Positions 1 to 8,201 of a stretch of DNA of 64,000 bases are shown here, piece after piece. Made by a program: the position numbers and the translations under genes. The stretch's first letter is position 1, and each line of letters begins with the position of its first letter. This DNA comes from an uncultured Opitutia bacterium (GTDB taxonomy: Bacteria > Verrucomicrobiota > Verrucomicrobiia > Opitutales > Opitutaceae), in assembly GCA_903862955.1 (NCBI GenBank), contig CAIPAH010000025.1, forward strand, positions 17,809-81,808, given 5' to 3'. The notes below the pieces were generated by a model that saw only the letters and a list, made by a program, of their open reading frames with translations, did not search any database and was not told the origin of the DNA.

Positions 1-741
1 CGCCTGCCCCGCCACGGCGCGAGCTGCCCGGTGGGTCTCGGCGTGTCGTGCTCCGCTGACCGGAACATCAAGGCCAAGATCACCCGCGACGGCATTTTTC
101 TCGAAAAACTCGAGCCGAATCCCGGTCGGTTCATCCCCGCGGCCCAGCGCACGCTTCCGGAAACGAACATCGTCCGGCTCGACCTCAACCGTCCCATGGC
201 CGAGATCTGCGCCGAGTTGTCGAAGTATCCGGTGACCACGCGCGTCTCGCTCACCGGGCCGATGATCGTCGCCCGCGACATCGCGCATGCCAAACTCCAG
301 GAACGCGTCGATGCCGGCCAGGGACTGCCGCAGTATTTCAAGGACCACCCCGTTTACTACGCCGGCCCGGCGAAGACGCCCACGGGTTATGCTTCGGGCT
401 CATTCGGGCCTACCACGGCCGGTCGCATGGACAGTTACGTGGACGGCTTTCAATCACTCGGCGGTTCGCTCGTGATGCTCGCGAAGGGCAACCGCAGCGC
501 CAAGGTCACCTCGGCCTGCAAACAACACGGCGGTTTCTACCTCGGCAGCATCGGCGGACCCGCAGCCATCCTCGCCAAGGAAAACATCCGCAAGGTCGAA
601 GTCCTCGAGTATCCCGAGCTCGGCATGGAGGCCGTGTGGAAGATCGAAGTGCAGGACTTCCCCGCGTTCATCCTCGTCGATGACAAGGGCAATGACTTCT
701 TTGTGAACGGCTGCGGAGCCTGCCTGCCGGCGAAGAAATAG
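1..741 (+). CDS. Class I fumarate hydratase, C-terminal part (5' truncated by window)
   Basis: The reading frame is open from the first base and ends at TAG 739-741, so only about 246 C-terminal residues are visible. The segment [12 protein letters not shown] and the Cys-rich end NGCGACLP match the C-terminal half of the iron-sulfur class I fumarases (FumA/FumB type; fumarate to malate in the TCA cycle). This half corresponds to the beta-subunit-like domain of two-subunit enzymes. The motif [11 protein letters not shown] near the window start lies close to the domain junction. The gene converges on a YjbQ-family gene 3 bp away. A class II fumarase lies 0.5 kb further on the opposite strand, so the organism carries both unrelated fumarase types side by side. 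A class I L-tartrate dehydratase-type hydro-lyase is the main alternative. Confidence 0.88.
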   Translation, partial: RLPRHGASCPVGLGVSCSADRNIKAKITRDGIFLEKLEPNPGRFIPAAQRTLPETNIVRLDLNRPMAEICAELSKYPVTTRVSLTGPMIVARDIAHAKLQERVDAGQGLPQYFKDHPVYYAGPAKTPTGYASGSFGPTTAGRMDSYVDGFQSLGGSLVMLAKGNRSAKVTSACKQHGGFYLGSIGGPAAILAKENIRKVEVLEYPELGMEAVWKIEVQDFPAFILVDDKGNDFFVNGCGACLPAKK

Positions 742-744
742 GCG

Positions 745-1164
745 TCACTCGCCCAACACCGTCACCACGAGCGTGCGCGTGTGCGCGGCGCGGCGGTGTT
801 CCCAGAGGAAGATTCCCTGCCATGTCCCCAACAGCAGCCGGCCGGACGCGATCGGCACCGTTTCGCTCGTGCGCGTGAGCGCCATCTTGATGTGGCTCGG
901 CATGTCATCGGGCCCCTCCGCCGTGTGGCGGAAATGCGGGTCATCCTCCGGCACCAGCCGGTCGAGCCACGCCTCCAGGTCGGCGCACGCGGTCGGATCG
1001 GCGTTTTCCATGATCACAAGGCTGCAGCTCGTGTGCTGGCAAAACACCGTCGCCACGCCAGTCTGACAGCGGCTGCGGGCCACGCAGCCCGCGACTTCGT
1101 CCGTGATTTCATGCAGGCCCCGACCCCGGGTGCGAACGGACAGCGTGGATTGGTGAACAGCCAT
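745..1164 (-). CDS. YjbQ/UPF0047 family protein
   Basis: This 139-residue protein has the signature of the YjbQ (UPF0047) family: CQHTSCSLVIMENADP, a conserved HTAEGPDDMPSH block, and GTWQGIFLWEHR near the C-terminus. The conserved His, Asp and Glu residues are thought to line a metal-binding or active pocket. Members are sometimes named secondary thiamine-phosphate synthase because they complement a thiE mutant, but the natural role is unsettled. The start was placed at ATG 1164 because family similarity begins at MAVHQSTL. The open frame extends upstream to 1497, but that part is only the antisense of fumC. The gene lies just downstream of fumC on the same strand (44 bp gap) and may be cotranscribed with it. 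Confidence 0.87.
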   Translation of the reverse strand: MAVHQSTLSVRTRGRGLHEITDEVAGCVARSRCQTGVATVFCQHTSCSLVIMENADPTACADLEAWLDRLVPEDDPHFRHTAEGPDDMPSHIKMALTRTSETVPIASGRLLLGTWQGIFLWEHRRAAHTRTLVVTVLGE

Positions 1165-1208
1165 GAGATGCGCGAATGACGGCGATGCTTTTCCGGCCGC
1201 AACTGCGG

Positions 1209-2609
1209 CTACTCGCCGAGCGCGCTCTCGCCGCCCTTGGTCATCTCCGTCGGGTCGAGCGCGCGGTCGAGTGTGGCGGCGTCCATGAGTTTCTTCGCGA
1301 GCACGATTTCGCGCAGCGTCTTGCCCGTTGCCAGTGCTTCCTTGGCCACCGCCGCGGCCTGGTCGTAGCCGATATGGGGATTGAGCGCTGTCACGAGCAT
1401 CAGCGAGCGGTTCACCAGTTCGCGGCAGCGGACCTCGTCCGCCTCGAGCCCCGCGACGCAGCGCTCGGCAAAAACTTTGGCGCCGTTGGCGAGGCAATGC
1501 ACCGCCTCGTGCAGGCAGTGGGCCATGAGCGGCAGCGTGACGTTGAGTTCAAAATGCCCGTCGCGACCGCACTGCACGACCGTCTGGGAGAGCCCCTGCG
1601 AGTAAAGGCACACCTGGATGAGCATTTCGCTCATCACGGGATTCACCTTGCCGGGCATGATCGAGGAACCGGGTTGGGTGGCCGGCAAACGCAGCTCTGC
1701 CAAGCCCGCGCGCGGACCCGACCCGAGCAGCCGGATGTCCCCGGCAATTTTCGTGAGGCTGGAGGCGATCGTCGCCAGCTGGCCGGCCACTTCCACGCAA
1801 TCGTCCCGGGCGCCCTGTGCCTCGAAGTGGTTCGCCGCCTCGCGGAAAGTCAGGCCGGTTTCGGCGCCGAGGATGCGGCAAACCCGCCCGGCAAATTCCG
1901 GATGGGTGTTCAGTCCAGTGCCGACCGCCGTGCCGCCCACGGCGAGTTCGGCGAGCGCGTCGACGGCGCGGCGCGCACGGGCCGCGGACTTGCGGGCCTG
2001 TGCGGCGTAACCGGAAAACTCCTGCCCGAGGGTGAGCGGCGTCGCATCCATCAGGTGCGTGCGACCGATTTTCACGACGGTGGCGAAGTCCGCGGACTTC
2101 ATTTCGAGCGCGGAGGCGAGCGTTTCGAGCGCAGGGACCAGTTCCTGGTGCAGCGCGAGTGCGACACTCACATGCAGCACGGTCGGGATGATGTCGTTGG
2201 AGGACTGGCCGCGGTTGACATCGTCGTTGGGATGCACCGGCTGCTTCGACCCGATCGGCTGACCCGCGAGCAGGCTGCAGCGGTTGGCGATCACTTCGTT
2301 GGCATTCGTGTTGGTCGAGGTACCGGAGCCGGTCTGGAAAACGTCGACGGGGAACTGCGCGCCGTGCTGCCCGTCGGCGATTTCCCGCGCCGCCTGCTCA
2401 ATGAGCCGGGCCTTGTCGGCGGGGAGTCGGCCGAGTTCGAGGTTGGCGCGGGCACTGGCCAGTTTCACGAGTCCCAGCGTGCGAATGAAACGCGCCGGCA
2501 GCGGACGGCCGCTGATGGGAAAATTGAGCACGGCGCGCTGCGTGGAAGCGCCGTAGAGTGCGTCGTCCGGGACGGGCAGCTCGCCCATCGAATCACGTTC
2601 GATTCTCAT
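1209..2609 (-). CDS. fumC: Class II fumarate hydratase
   Basis: A 466-residue protein of the aspartase/fumarase superfamily, the usual FumC length. The superfamily signature GSSIMPGKVNP is at residues 314-324 on the catalytic loop. The substrate-binding segments GSGTSTNTNANE (94-105), SSNDIIPT (136-143) and GRTHLMDATPLTLGQE (182-197) are intact. It catalyses reversible hydration of fumarate to malate in the TCA cycle and needs no iron-sulfur cluster, so it should stay active under oxygen where the adjacent class I enzyme would not. ATG at 2609 opens directly on the conserved MRIERDSMGE start. An intrinsic terminator at 2649-2677 separates it from the putative anti-sigma gene upstream. Aspartase is less likely, given the fumarase-like N-terminus. 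Confidence 0.95.
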   Translation of the reverse strand: MRIERDSMGELPVPDDALYGASTQRAVLNFPISGRPLPARFIRTLGLVKLASARANLELGRLPADKARLIEQAAREIADGQHGAQFPVDVFQTGSGTSTNTNANEVIANRCSLLAGQPIGSKQPVHPNDDVNRGQSSNDIIPTVLHVSVALALHQELVPALETLASALEMKSADFATVVKIGRTHLMDATPLTLGQEFSGYAAQARKSAARARRAVDALAELAVGGTAVGTGLNTHPEFAGRVCRILGAETGLTFREAANHFEAQGARDDCVEVAGQLATIASSLTKIAGDIRLLGSGPRAGLAELRLPATQPGSSIMPGKVNPVMSEMLIQVCLYSQGLSQTVVQCGRDGHFELNVTLPLMAHCLHEAVHCLANGAKVFAERCVAGLEADEVRCRELVNRSLMLVTALNPHIGYDQAAAVAKEALATGKTLREIVLAKKLMDAATLDRALDPTEMTKGGESALGE

Positions 2610-2648
2610 CCCGGGAGGCTACGCGGGGATTGGGGAAAGACAAAAACG

Positions 2649-2677
2649 AAAAAAGCCCGCCGGGCGGGCGGGCGGGC
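2649..2677 (-). terminator. Intrinsic terminator after the sigma/anti-sigma pair
   Basis: On the minus strand a 7-bp all-GC stem (2655-2661 pairing with 2671-2677, 9-nt loop) is followed by six T residues (2649-2654). It lies 27 bp past the stop of the gene at 2705 and 40 bp before fumC, so it should end transcription of the sigma/anti-sigma unit. Confidence 0.8.
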
Positions 2678-2704
2678 TGAAGAGGAAGCCGGATTGGATC
2701 GGGC

Positions 2705-3538
2705 TTAGAATTTGACCGTCACGCGGTTGCCACCCACGTCGAGGCGGCTGATGACGTCGGACTCCGAAAGGCGGCGCTCGGTGAGATGGCGGGCGGTGTG
2801 CTCGTTGGTGCGCAGGGCGGAATCGCCCGTGCTGCTCGACGCGACCCACGCCATGCCGGCGAGCAGCCGCTGGCTGCGGGATTCACTGGGCAGATTGATT
2901 TGCGCCAGCGGTTCGCTCTGCGGGGCGCTTCTGACGCCGCTGCCCGGAGTGCGGCCCAGCATCTGGTCCAGCTCGGGGTCGGTGGGTTGGACGGCGGCGA
3001 GGTTATCGGCGGCGTAGCGGGCAGAGGAAAGCTCGGCATTGACCATGGCCACGTGGGAAACGGAGCCCAACGCGGTGGTCGCGGCGGGGGCGGGCTCGTT
3101 GCGGGCGACCGACGCGGCGGGAGCCGAGGCCGGTTCAGCGGCAACCGTGGAAACCGACGCACCCGGGACACTCGGGGTGGCGGCCACTTCAGTCGCATTG
3201 CCACGTTCCGAAGCGGGGGTGGACACCGGCACACTGGCCGTTTCCGACGACGTCGGTTCAAACACGGGATTGGAGGCGACGGGGCCGTATTCCCGGACCG
3301 TGAGCAAAGTGATGGCCAGGATCGCCGTCACGCCGACGGGCAGCTGGTAGCGCGACACGCGGGAACTGATCCGGATCAACGGCGCCCACCACGGACGCGG
3401 CTCCACGATGGCGGCGAGCTGCTTTGTGCGGAGGCCGCGCTCGAATTCGGCCCAAAATTCAGCCGGCGGCTGTTCGGCGCGCTTAACCCGCAGCAAATCT
3501 TCCAAGGTGACCGTGGTCTTTCGGGGGGTTTCGTTCAT
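2705..3538 (-). CDS. Putative membrane-anchored anti-sigma factor
   Basis: A 277-residue protein whose ATG (3538) overlaps the stop of the ECF sigma gene by 4 bp (ATGA), the usual coupled arrangement of an ECF sigma factor and its anti-sigma. Residues 1-60 are polar and include LEDLLRVKRAEQPPAEFWAEFERGL, probably the cytoplasmic sigma-binding part. One hydrophobic helix lies at about 66-82. The rest is an Ala/Pro/Ser/Thr-rich periplasmic tail ending in basic and polar residues (LDVGGNRVTVKF). I see no zinc-binding HxxxCxxC motif, so it is not a classical ZAS anti-sigma factor. The function rests on position and topology rather than recognised homology. The open frame reaches 3619, but that extension lies inside the sigma gene. 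Confidence 0.65.
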   Translation of the reverse strand: MNETPRKTTVTLEDLLRVKRAEQPPAEFWAEFERGLRTKQLAAIVEPRPWWAPLIRISSRVSRYQLPVGVTAILAITLLTVREYGPVASNPVFEPTSSETASVPVSTPASERGNATEVAATPSVPGASVSTVAAEPASAPAASVARNEPAPAATTALGSVSHVAMVNAELSSARYAADNLAAVQPTDPELDQMLGRTPGSGVRSAPQSEPLAQINLPSESRSQRLLAGMAWVASSSTGDSALRTNEHTARHLTERRLSESDVISRLDVGGNRVTVKF

Positions 3539-4170
3539 CGGCGGATATAGGGCTGCAGTTCGGATTGGAGCAGCTGCTTCGCGTAATGCAGGCGCGAGCG
3601 CACCGTCCCGACAGAGCAATTCATGATTTCGGCAATTTCCTGATGACCAAGGCCATCGATTTCAAATAGGGTGATCACGGTCCGATGCCTGATAGACAAT
3701 TTTTGCATCGCCTCGTTCAATTTTTCCTGAAGTTCCCGGGCGAACGTCTCATGGTCGGCACTGTTGTCATCCGTCAGAGCAGCAACGACTTCCGCCGATA
3801 CCTTGTCCTCCGTATTGATCTTTTCGAAGCTGAAAAACGTCCGGAGGCGATTTTTACGCAGGTGGGTGAGCGTGGAATTGACGGCAATCCGGTAGAGCCA
3901 GGTAAAAAACGACGACTGGCCCTGAAAGCGGTTGATCGACTGAAATGACTTGATGAAGGCGTCCTGGGTCAGGTCAGCGGCGTCTTCGCGGTTGGACGTG
4001 AGGTTGTAAACGACCCCGTAAACCCGGGCGCGGTATTTGAGCACGAGCTGGTCAAAAGCGGCCACGTCACCCTCCTGCACCCGGCGGACGATCTCCATGT
4101 CGGTATCCGCCTCGAGCTGGCGCTCGGGGGACGCCACCAAGGTCTTGCCGAGGGTCTTCGCCGCATCCAT
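3535..4170 (-). CDS. ECF (sigma-70 family) RNA polymerase sigma factor
   Basis: A 211-residue extracytoplasmic-function sigma factor. Region 2 occupies about residues 25-95, with FDQLVLKYRARVYGVVYNL, the core-binding stretch DAADLTQDAFIKSFQ and the -10-melting segment FFTWLYRIAVNSTLTHLRK. Region 4 occupies about 145-205 and holds the helix-turn-helix HQEIAEIMNCSVGTVRSRLHYAKQLL. Regions 1.1 and 3 are absent, as expected for RpoE/SigW-like factors. Coupling to the downstream membrane protein suggests it is held inactive at the membrane and released by an envelope signal. It may form one unit with the polyprenyl synthase gene 59 bp upstream. The regulon cannot be read from the sequence. Confidence 0.93.
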   Translation of the reverse strand: MDAAKTLGKTLVASPERQLEADTDMEIVRRVQEGDVAAFDQLVLKYRARVYGVVYNLTSNREDAADLTQDAFIKSFQSINRFQGQSSFFTWLYRIAVNSTLTHLRKNRLRTFFSFEKINTEDKVSAEVVAALTDDNSADHETFARELQEKLNEAMQKLSIRHRTVITLFEIDGLGHQEIAEIMNCSVGTVRSRLHYAKQLLQSELQPYIRR

Positions 4171-4229
4171 GTCGTCGAGAGGTAAGCGGCGATTATCTGC
4201 AGGGGCAAACGGAATCGTGATTCCGGCCC

Positions 4230-5264
4230 TCAGGCGGCACCCGGGCGGAGGGCCGCCACTTGGGCTCGCAGCACCTCACAGAGACCCAGCAGGAGCGCCG
4301 TGGGGGCCTCGTCGGGCCATTCCTGCAAGGCCGCGGTCGCCGCATCCACCTCGGTCTTCACGGCTTGGGCGACTTCGCCAAATATCCCGTGTTCGCCCAT
4401 CTGCTGCAGGCGCAGGGCCGGCTGCACCGGCCGCTGGCCGAGGATTTCGCCCGTCAAATCCGCCCGTTCGCCCGCCGGCAGCCGCTCCATCAGGCAGAGC
4501 AGTGGCAGCGTGAGTTTCCCGCTGGCGAGGTCGGTGCCCAGCGTCTTGCCGATGCGCTTCTCCTCGCCGAAGAAATCCGCCAGGTCGTCGTAGATCTGGT
4601 AGGCAATGCCGAGGTGGCGGCCAAAACGGCTCACCGCCTCGACGTATCCCGGCACAAAACCCGCCAGCCGCGCGCCCAGCCGGCACGAGACGCGGAACAG
4701 CTCGGCGGTCTTCAAATCGATGATGCGCTGGTAGTCGGCGCGGGTGACGTTCGTGGATCCGCGGCGCAACGTCTGCACGATCTCGCCGGCGCAGACGCGG
4801 CGCGTGGACTCGGACACCGCCGAACAGATCTCCGTGGTCGGAAATTGCGTGGCAAGATTGAGGGCGTGGGCGAACAACGCGTCACCGAGCAGCACGGCCG
4901 CGGTCGAGCCGTATTCGCGGGCGGCGGTCCGCCGGTTCCGCCGGACTTCGGCGCCGTCCATGATGTCGTCATGCACCAGCGTGGCCAGGTGCACGAGCTC
5001 CACGACGGCCGCCACGCGGACGAGGTCGGGGGAGAACGACTGCGGGCCGCGCCAACCGCTGAGAAACACGAGCGCGGGGCGGATGCGCTTGCCCGAGGTG
5101 TCGATGCAGTAGTCCGCCATCGTGCGGATTTCCGGCTCAAACGCCGCGAGCTGCCCGTGCAGGAAACGATCGAGCTCGGCCATGTGCGGAGCCAGCAGGG
5201 AAAACACGCGGGAAAAGGCATGTCCCGCGGGAAGCGTGGCTGCGGCCGGGCTGGGGGCGCTCAT
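4230..5264 (-). CDS. trans-Polyprenyl (long-chain isoprenyl) diphosphate synthase
   Basis: A 344-residue all-trans prenyl transferase. Both Asp-rich Mg-pyrophosphate motifs are intact: DDIMD at 99-103 and DDLAD at 226-230, with GKRIRPAL at 58-65. It condenses isopentenyl diphosphate onto an allylic primer in the cytoplasm, giving the C35-C45 side chain of the respiratory quinone (IspB/HepT-like role). Chain length is not certain from sequence. The start at ATG 5264 (MSAPSP) was preferred; an in-frame start at 5312 would add a 16-residue extension without family similarity. A strong terminator at 5345-5383 separates it from the pilus operon. Confidence 0.87.
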   Translation of the reverse strand: MSAPSPAAATLPAGHAFSRVFSLLAPHMAELDRFLHGQLAAFEPEIRTMADYCIDTSGKRIRPALVFLSGWRGPQSFSPDLVRVAAVVELVHLATLVHDDIMDGAEVRRNRRTAAREYGSTAAVLLGDALFAHALNLATQFPTTEICSAVSESTRRVCAGEIVQTLRRGSTNVTRADYQRIIDLKTAELFRVSCRLGARLAGFVPGYVEAVSRFGRHLGIAYQIYDDLADFFGEEKRIGKTLGTDLASGKLTLPLLCLMERLPAGERADLTGEILGQRPVQPALRLQQMGEHGIFGEVAQAVKTEVDAATAALQEWPDEAPTALLLGLCEVLRAQVAALRPGAA

Positions 5265-5344
5265 GTGTCGGGCCAGCCTATGGCCGATTCCGAGCCGTGC
5301 AAGCCCCGCCACCGCCCCGGTGCGCGTTCGGGCGGGCGCGGTCC

Positions 5345-5383
5345 TTCAAAAACGAAGCCGCCGATCTGAATCAGATCGGCGGC
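5345..5383 (-). terminator. Intrinsic terminator of the pilM-Q operon
   Basis: A perfect 13-bp inverted repeat (5357-5369 with 5371-5383) forms a stable hairpin. On the minus strand it is followed by TTCGTTTTTG. It lies about 50 bp past the pilQ stop codon. Confidence 0.88.
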
Positions 5384-5431
5384 CCCCTGAGAACTGGCCG
5401 GCCACGATGCGTGGCCGGAATGCCTGGTGGA

Positions 5432-7114
5432 TTATTCCTTCTTCTTCGCGTCGACCGTGGCGTCCTTCTTGAGCTGGCCCATGATCGCGGCGTCCTGCTG
5501 CTCCTGGCGCACGATGCCGACGCGCTCGAAGGCGTCTTTTTCCTCGTCGGACTTGACGAAGCGTTTGCCCTCGATGTCGCGGGTGGTGAGCTCGAGGTCG
5601 TTGATCTGATCCTTGGAGACGACGTTGTCGTACTTCATCTTGCTCGGCTCGAGCACGGTGGCCGTGATGAAGATGATGAGATTGGTCACCGAGGACACGT
5701 CGTTGGTCGTCCGGAATAGCGCGCCGAGGACCGGGATGTCGCCCAGCAACGGAACCTGGCTGCGCTCCTTGTGCGACGACGTGTCGACGAGGCCGCCGAT
5801 CGCGGCCGTCTGGCCGTCGCGGAGGATGATGTTCAGCTCACCCACGCGGCGGTCGATGTCGTAGAAGGTGTTGCCGGAAATCTGGCGCGCCTGGAAGACG
5901 CTGCTCTTTTCCGGACGGACCTTCAGCGCGATCAGCTTGTTGCCGGTGATCTGCGGGGTGACCTCGATGCTGATGCCGACAAACTTGATGTCACCCGCCG
6001 TCGCCGTCGTCACCGGGTTGCCCGCACCCGCGGAGGTGGTGGTGATCGTGACCAGCTGCAGGTCGCGGCCGACCTTGATTTCGGACTTGCTGCCGTTGAT
6101 GGCCACGATGGTGGGGTTGGTCACCAGCTTAACATTGGTGGCAGCATTGAGCATATTGATCAGCACGCTGAATTCGTTCTGGTTGAACACCGCCGTCGGC
6201 GAGCCGCCCAGCAGCTGGCCGGAGTTGACCGTGAAGGGCGCGGAGATGCTGCTGCCCTGGCCGATGCCGATGCCGGTGCCGACCTGGACACCGGTCTTGT
6301 TGTTCGCGTAGTTCAACGCGACCTCGCGGTTCTTGGTGTCATCCTTCGAGATTTCGACGAACTTCGTCTCGATGACGACCTGCCTGGGCTCGGAGTCGAG
6401 GCGCTTGATCATGTCGCCGATGCGGGCGATGACCGTGGACTGGTCCGTCACGATCAGCTCGTTGGCGAGTTCGTTGACGACGATCGAGCCGGCGGGCTGG
6501 GGCTGGATCTGCTTGGCCGCGTCGCCCTCGCGCTTCGGGGTGAGCATCGGGTCGACCAGCGGCTTGATCTTGGCCGCCGCGACATTCTCAAAGGAGAACG
6601 TGCGGGTGCTGAAGGGCTCGCCCTGCAGCTCGGCGATGCCGACGATCTTCACGATGTTGTCCTTCTCGACGAAGGTGTAGCCGACCTGCTTCAGGACGAC
6701 TTCGAAGATCTGGCGCCACGTCACGTCGCGCAGCTTGACCGACGTCTTGCCCTGCAGCGTGTCCGGCATGACGAGGTTGAGCTCGAACAGGTCGGCGACG
6801 TTGCGGAGCACGTTGCGAATGTCCTCGTCCGGGAAGTCCACGGAGAGCGTGTCCTTGCCGGAAGCGGAATTGGTTTTGGTCGCGATGACGGCGTGCGCCG
6901 GTTCCGCGTCCTTGATCGTCACCTGGTCACCGGCGGCCGGAGCCGGAGCGGGGGCCGGGGCAGCCACGGCGGCGGGAGGCGGCGGAGGCGGCGTCGAGGT
7001 GTCGGCCGGAGCCGGGGCCGGAACGGTGGCGGGAGCAGTCGGGGTCTGACTCCGCGCGGTGACAACCACCGCGGAAACTATCAATGCAGACAGGAGGAGC
7101 AGGCGTGTTCTCAT
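5432..7114 (-). CDS. pilQ: Type IV pilus secretin PilQ
   Basis: A 560-residue secretin that forms the outer-membrane gate of a type IV pilus (or related type II-like) system. A signal peptide (about 1-23) is followed by a Pro/Ala-rich linker (24-62). A short N-domain comes next (SVDFPDEDIRNVLRNVADLFELNLV), then a second N-domain (FSTRTFSFENVAAAKIKPLVDPML). The conserved secretin core has the hallmark VPLLGDIPVLGALFR followed by LIIFITATVL. The C-terminal 70 residues are charged and may bind a pilotin or the assembly platform. No AMIN domain is evident, so it is shorter than proteobacterial PilQ. Its ATG overlaps the stop of the upstream gene by 4 bp, and it is the last gene of the operon. Confidence 0.92.
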   Translation of the reverse strand: MRTRLLLLSALIVSAVVVTARSQTPTAPATVPAPAPADTSTPPPPPPAAVAAPAPAPAPAAGDQVTIKDAEPAHAVIATKTNSASGKDTLSVDFPDEDIRNVLRNVADLFELNLVMPDTLQGKTSVKLRDVTWRQIFEVVLKQVGYTFVEKDNIVKIVGIAELQGEPFSTRTFSFENVAAAKIKPLVDPMLTPKREGDAAKQIQPQPAGSIVVNELANELIVTDQSTVIARIGDMIKRLDSEPRQVVIETKFVEISKDDTKNREVALNYANNKTGVQVGTGIGIGQGSSISAPFTVNSGQLLGGSPTAVFNQNEFSVLINMLNAATNVKLVTNPTIVAINGSKSEIKVGRDLQLVTITTTSAGAGNPVTTATAGDIKFVGISIEVTPQITGNKLIALKVRPEKSSVFQARQISGNTFYDIDRRVGELNIILRDGQTAAIGGLVDTSSHKERSQVPLLGDIPVLGALFRTTNDVSSVTNLIIFITATVLEPSKMKYDNVVSKDQINDLELTTRDIEGKRFVKSDEEKDAFERVGIVRQEQQDAAIMGQLKKDATVDAKKKE

Positions 7115-7635
7115 GGGTTTTTTCCAGGTTTGATGGGTCGGGTAATTTCCTCGTGGTTGAGGCGGAGGGTAAAGTTGGTGCGGTCAAACGAAACGAGCTC
7201 GAGGTTGTAGTCCTGGCCTTCGTAGTTGACGGTGATGTGGTCGCCCGGGCGGAGGTATTTCTTGCCGAAGCTGAGCAGGCTGTTGGAGCCCAGGCCGAAG
7301 GTGCCCTTGGGCTGGATCTTCTGCGCCAGAGCAGACAGCAGCTCGCGGTCGCCAAAGGCTTTCGCCGGCGCACCGGGCGCGGCCTCGACCATCGGGCGGG
7401 AGTCGACGCCAAAGCCGGGAGGATTGAAGGGCCGCGGCAAACCCGCGTCGGACAGTGATTCGGGCGCGTCGACCTTCGCCAGCTTCACCGCAAGATCGAC
7501 GGACTTCTTGCGGGCGTCCGCCGGGGCCAGATCGGACTCCGGCGGCGGCCGCTTGGGCTGCGCACCGCTGGTGCTGATCGCCAAAGCGAGGGCCAGCGTC
7601 AGGAGGACGAAGAAAGTGGGGCGCGGCGATTTCAT
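7111..7635 (-). CDS. Secreted protein in the PilP position of the pilus operon
   Basis: A 174-residue protein with an N-terminal signal segment (FFVLLTLALALAISTSGAQP), a Pro-rich middle, and a small C-terminal domain (about 115-170) predicted to be beta-rich: YLRPGDHITVNYEGQDYNLELVSFDRTNFTLRLNHEEI. PilP lipoproteins also join a disordered linker to a small beta-domain that contacts the secretin. I see no lipobox Cys and no clear PilP motif, so equivalence is inferred from gene order (M-N-O-here-Q). Both ends overlap their neighbours by 4 bp (ATGA), which indicates tight translational coupling and a subunit role in the same complex. Confidence 0.72.
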   Translation of the reverse strand: MKSPRPTFFVLLTLALALAISTSGAQPKRPPPESDLAPADARKKSVDLAVKLAKVDAPESLSDAGLPRPFNPPGFGVDSRPMVEAAPGAPAKAFGDRELLSALAQKIQPKGTFGLGSNSLLSFGKKYLRPGDHITVNYEGQDYNLELVSFDRTNFTLRLNHEEITRPIKPGKNP

Positions 7636-8201
7636 GGCTGGCCGAGCAGATCGAGCCCGAGTGTGATCGTCAGGTCGTTGCCCCGGTCCCGGTCGGTGGA
7701 GCCCGTGAGGCCCACGGTGGCGGACTGGACGCGGCAGAACCGCTGGCCGCTTTCGAGGCGGCGCAGGAAATCGAGCAGGTGAATGTAGTCGCCCCGGACC
7801 GTGACGGAATAGCCGACGGGGATGTAGTAACCCTTCCCCTTGGCGCCCGCCTTGCCGTTCATCACGTTCTGTCGCAGGTCGATGAGTTTCGTCCCGGTGT
7901 CCTCCTCGAGCTTGTAGAAGAACTGGAGGTTCTTCGCGATTTCGTCGGGGTGGATGAGCCGGGATTCGATTTGCTGCCGGGCGGTGTTGATCGCGGCAAA
8001 TTGGTCCGCGAGTTGCACGCCGTTCTTGAGATTGGCATCGATGCGCTCACCCAGCGTGGCCTTCTGATCCAGGAGCGTCTCACCTTCCGGCACGCGATCG
8101 CTGCGGAAGTAGATGCCCACGGCCAGCGTCAGCGCGAGTGCGCCGCAGGCGACGCTGATCGGGTTGGCCTTGAGGAAGGAAGTGATGTCTTCGCCAGTCA
8201 T
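7632..8201 (-). CDS. pilO: Type IV pilus inner-membrane protein PilO
   Basis: A 189-residue bitopic membrane protein: a short cytoplasmic N-terminus, one transmembrane helix (about 15-31), a coiled-coil stretch (about 38-90), and a periplasmic ferredoxin-like domain. GYYIPVGYSVTVRGDYIHLLDFLRRLE is the PilO/GspM-type fold core in this family. PilO pairs with PilN to form the periplasmic ring joining the PilM platform to the secretin. Its start overlaps the pilN stop by one base (TAATG) and its stop overlaps the next start by 4 bp. Confidence 0.85.
   Translation of the reverse strand: MTGEDITSFLKANPISVACGALALTLAVGIYFRSDRVPEGETLLDQKATLGERIDANLKNGVQLADQFAAINTARQQIESRLIHPDEIAKNLQFFYKLEEDTGTKLIDLRQNVMNGKAGAKGKGYYIPVGYSVTVRGDYIHLLDFLRRLESGQRFCRVQSATVGLTGSTDRDRGNDLTITLGLDLLGQP

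Noticed and set aside
1176..2708. 510-codon plus-strand frame opposite fumC
   Set aside because: Antisense shadow; fumC has its signature intact.
5771..7210. 479-codon plus-strand frame opposite pilQ
   Set aside because: Low-complexity Arg/Asp/Val antisense; pilQ is unambiguous.
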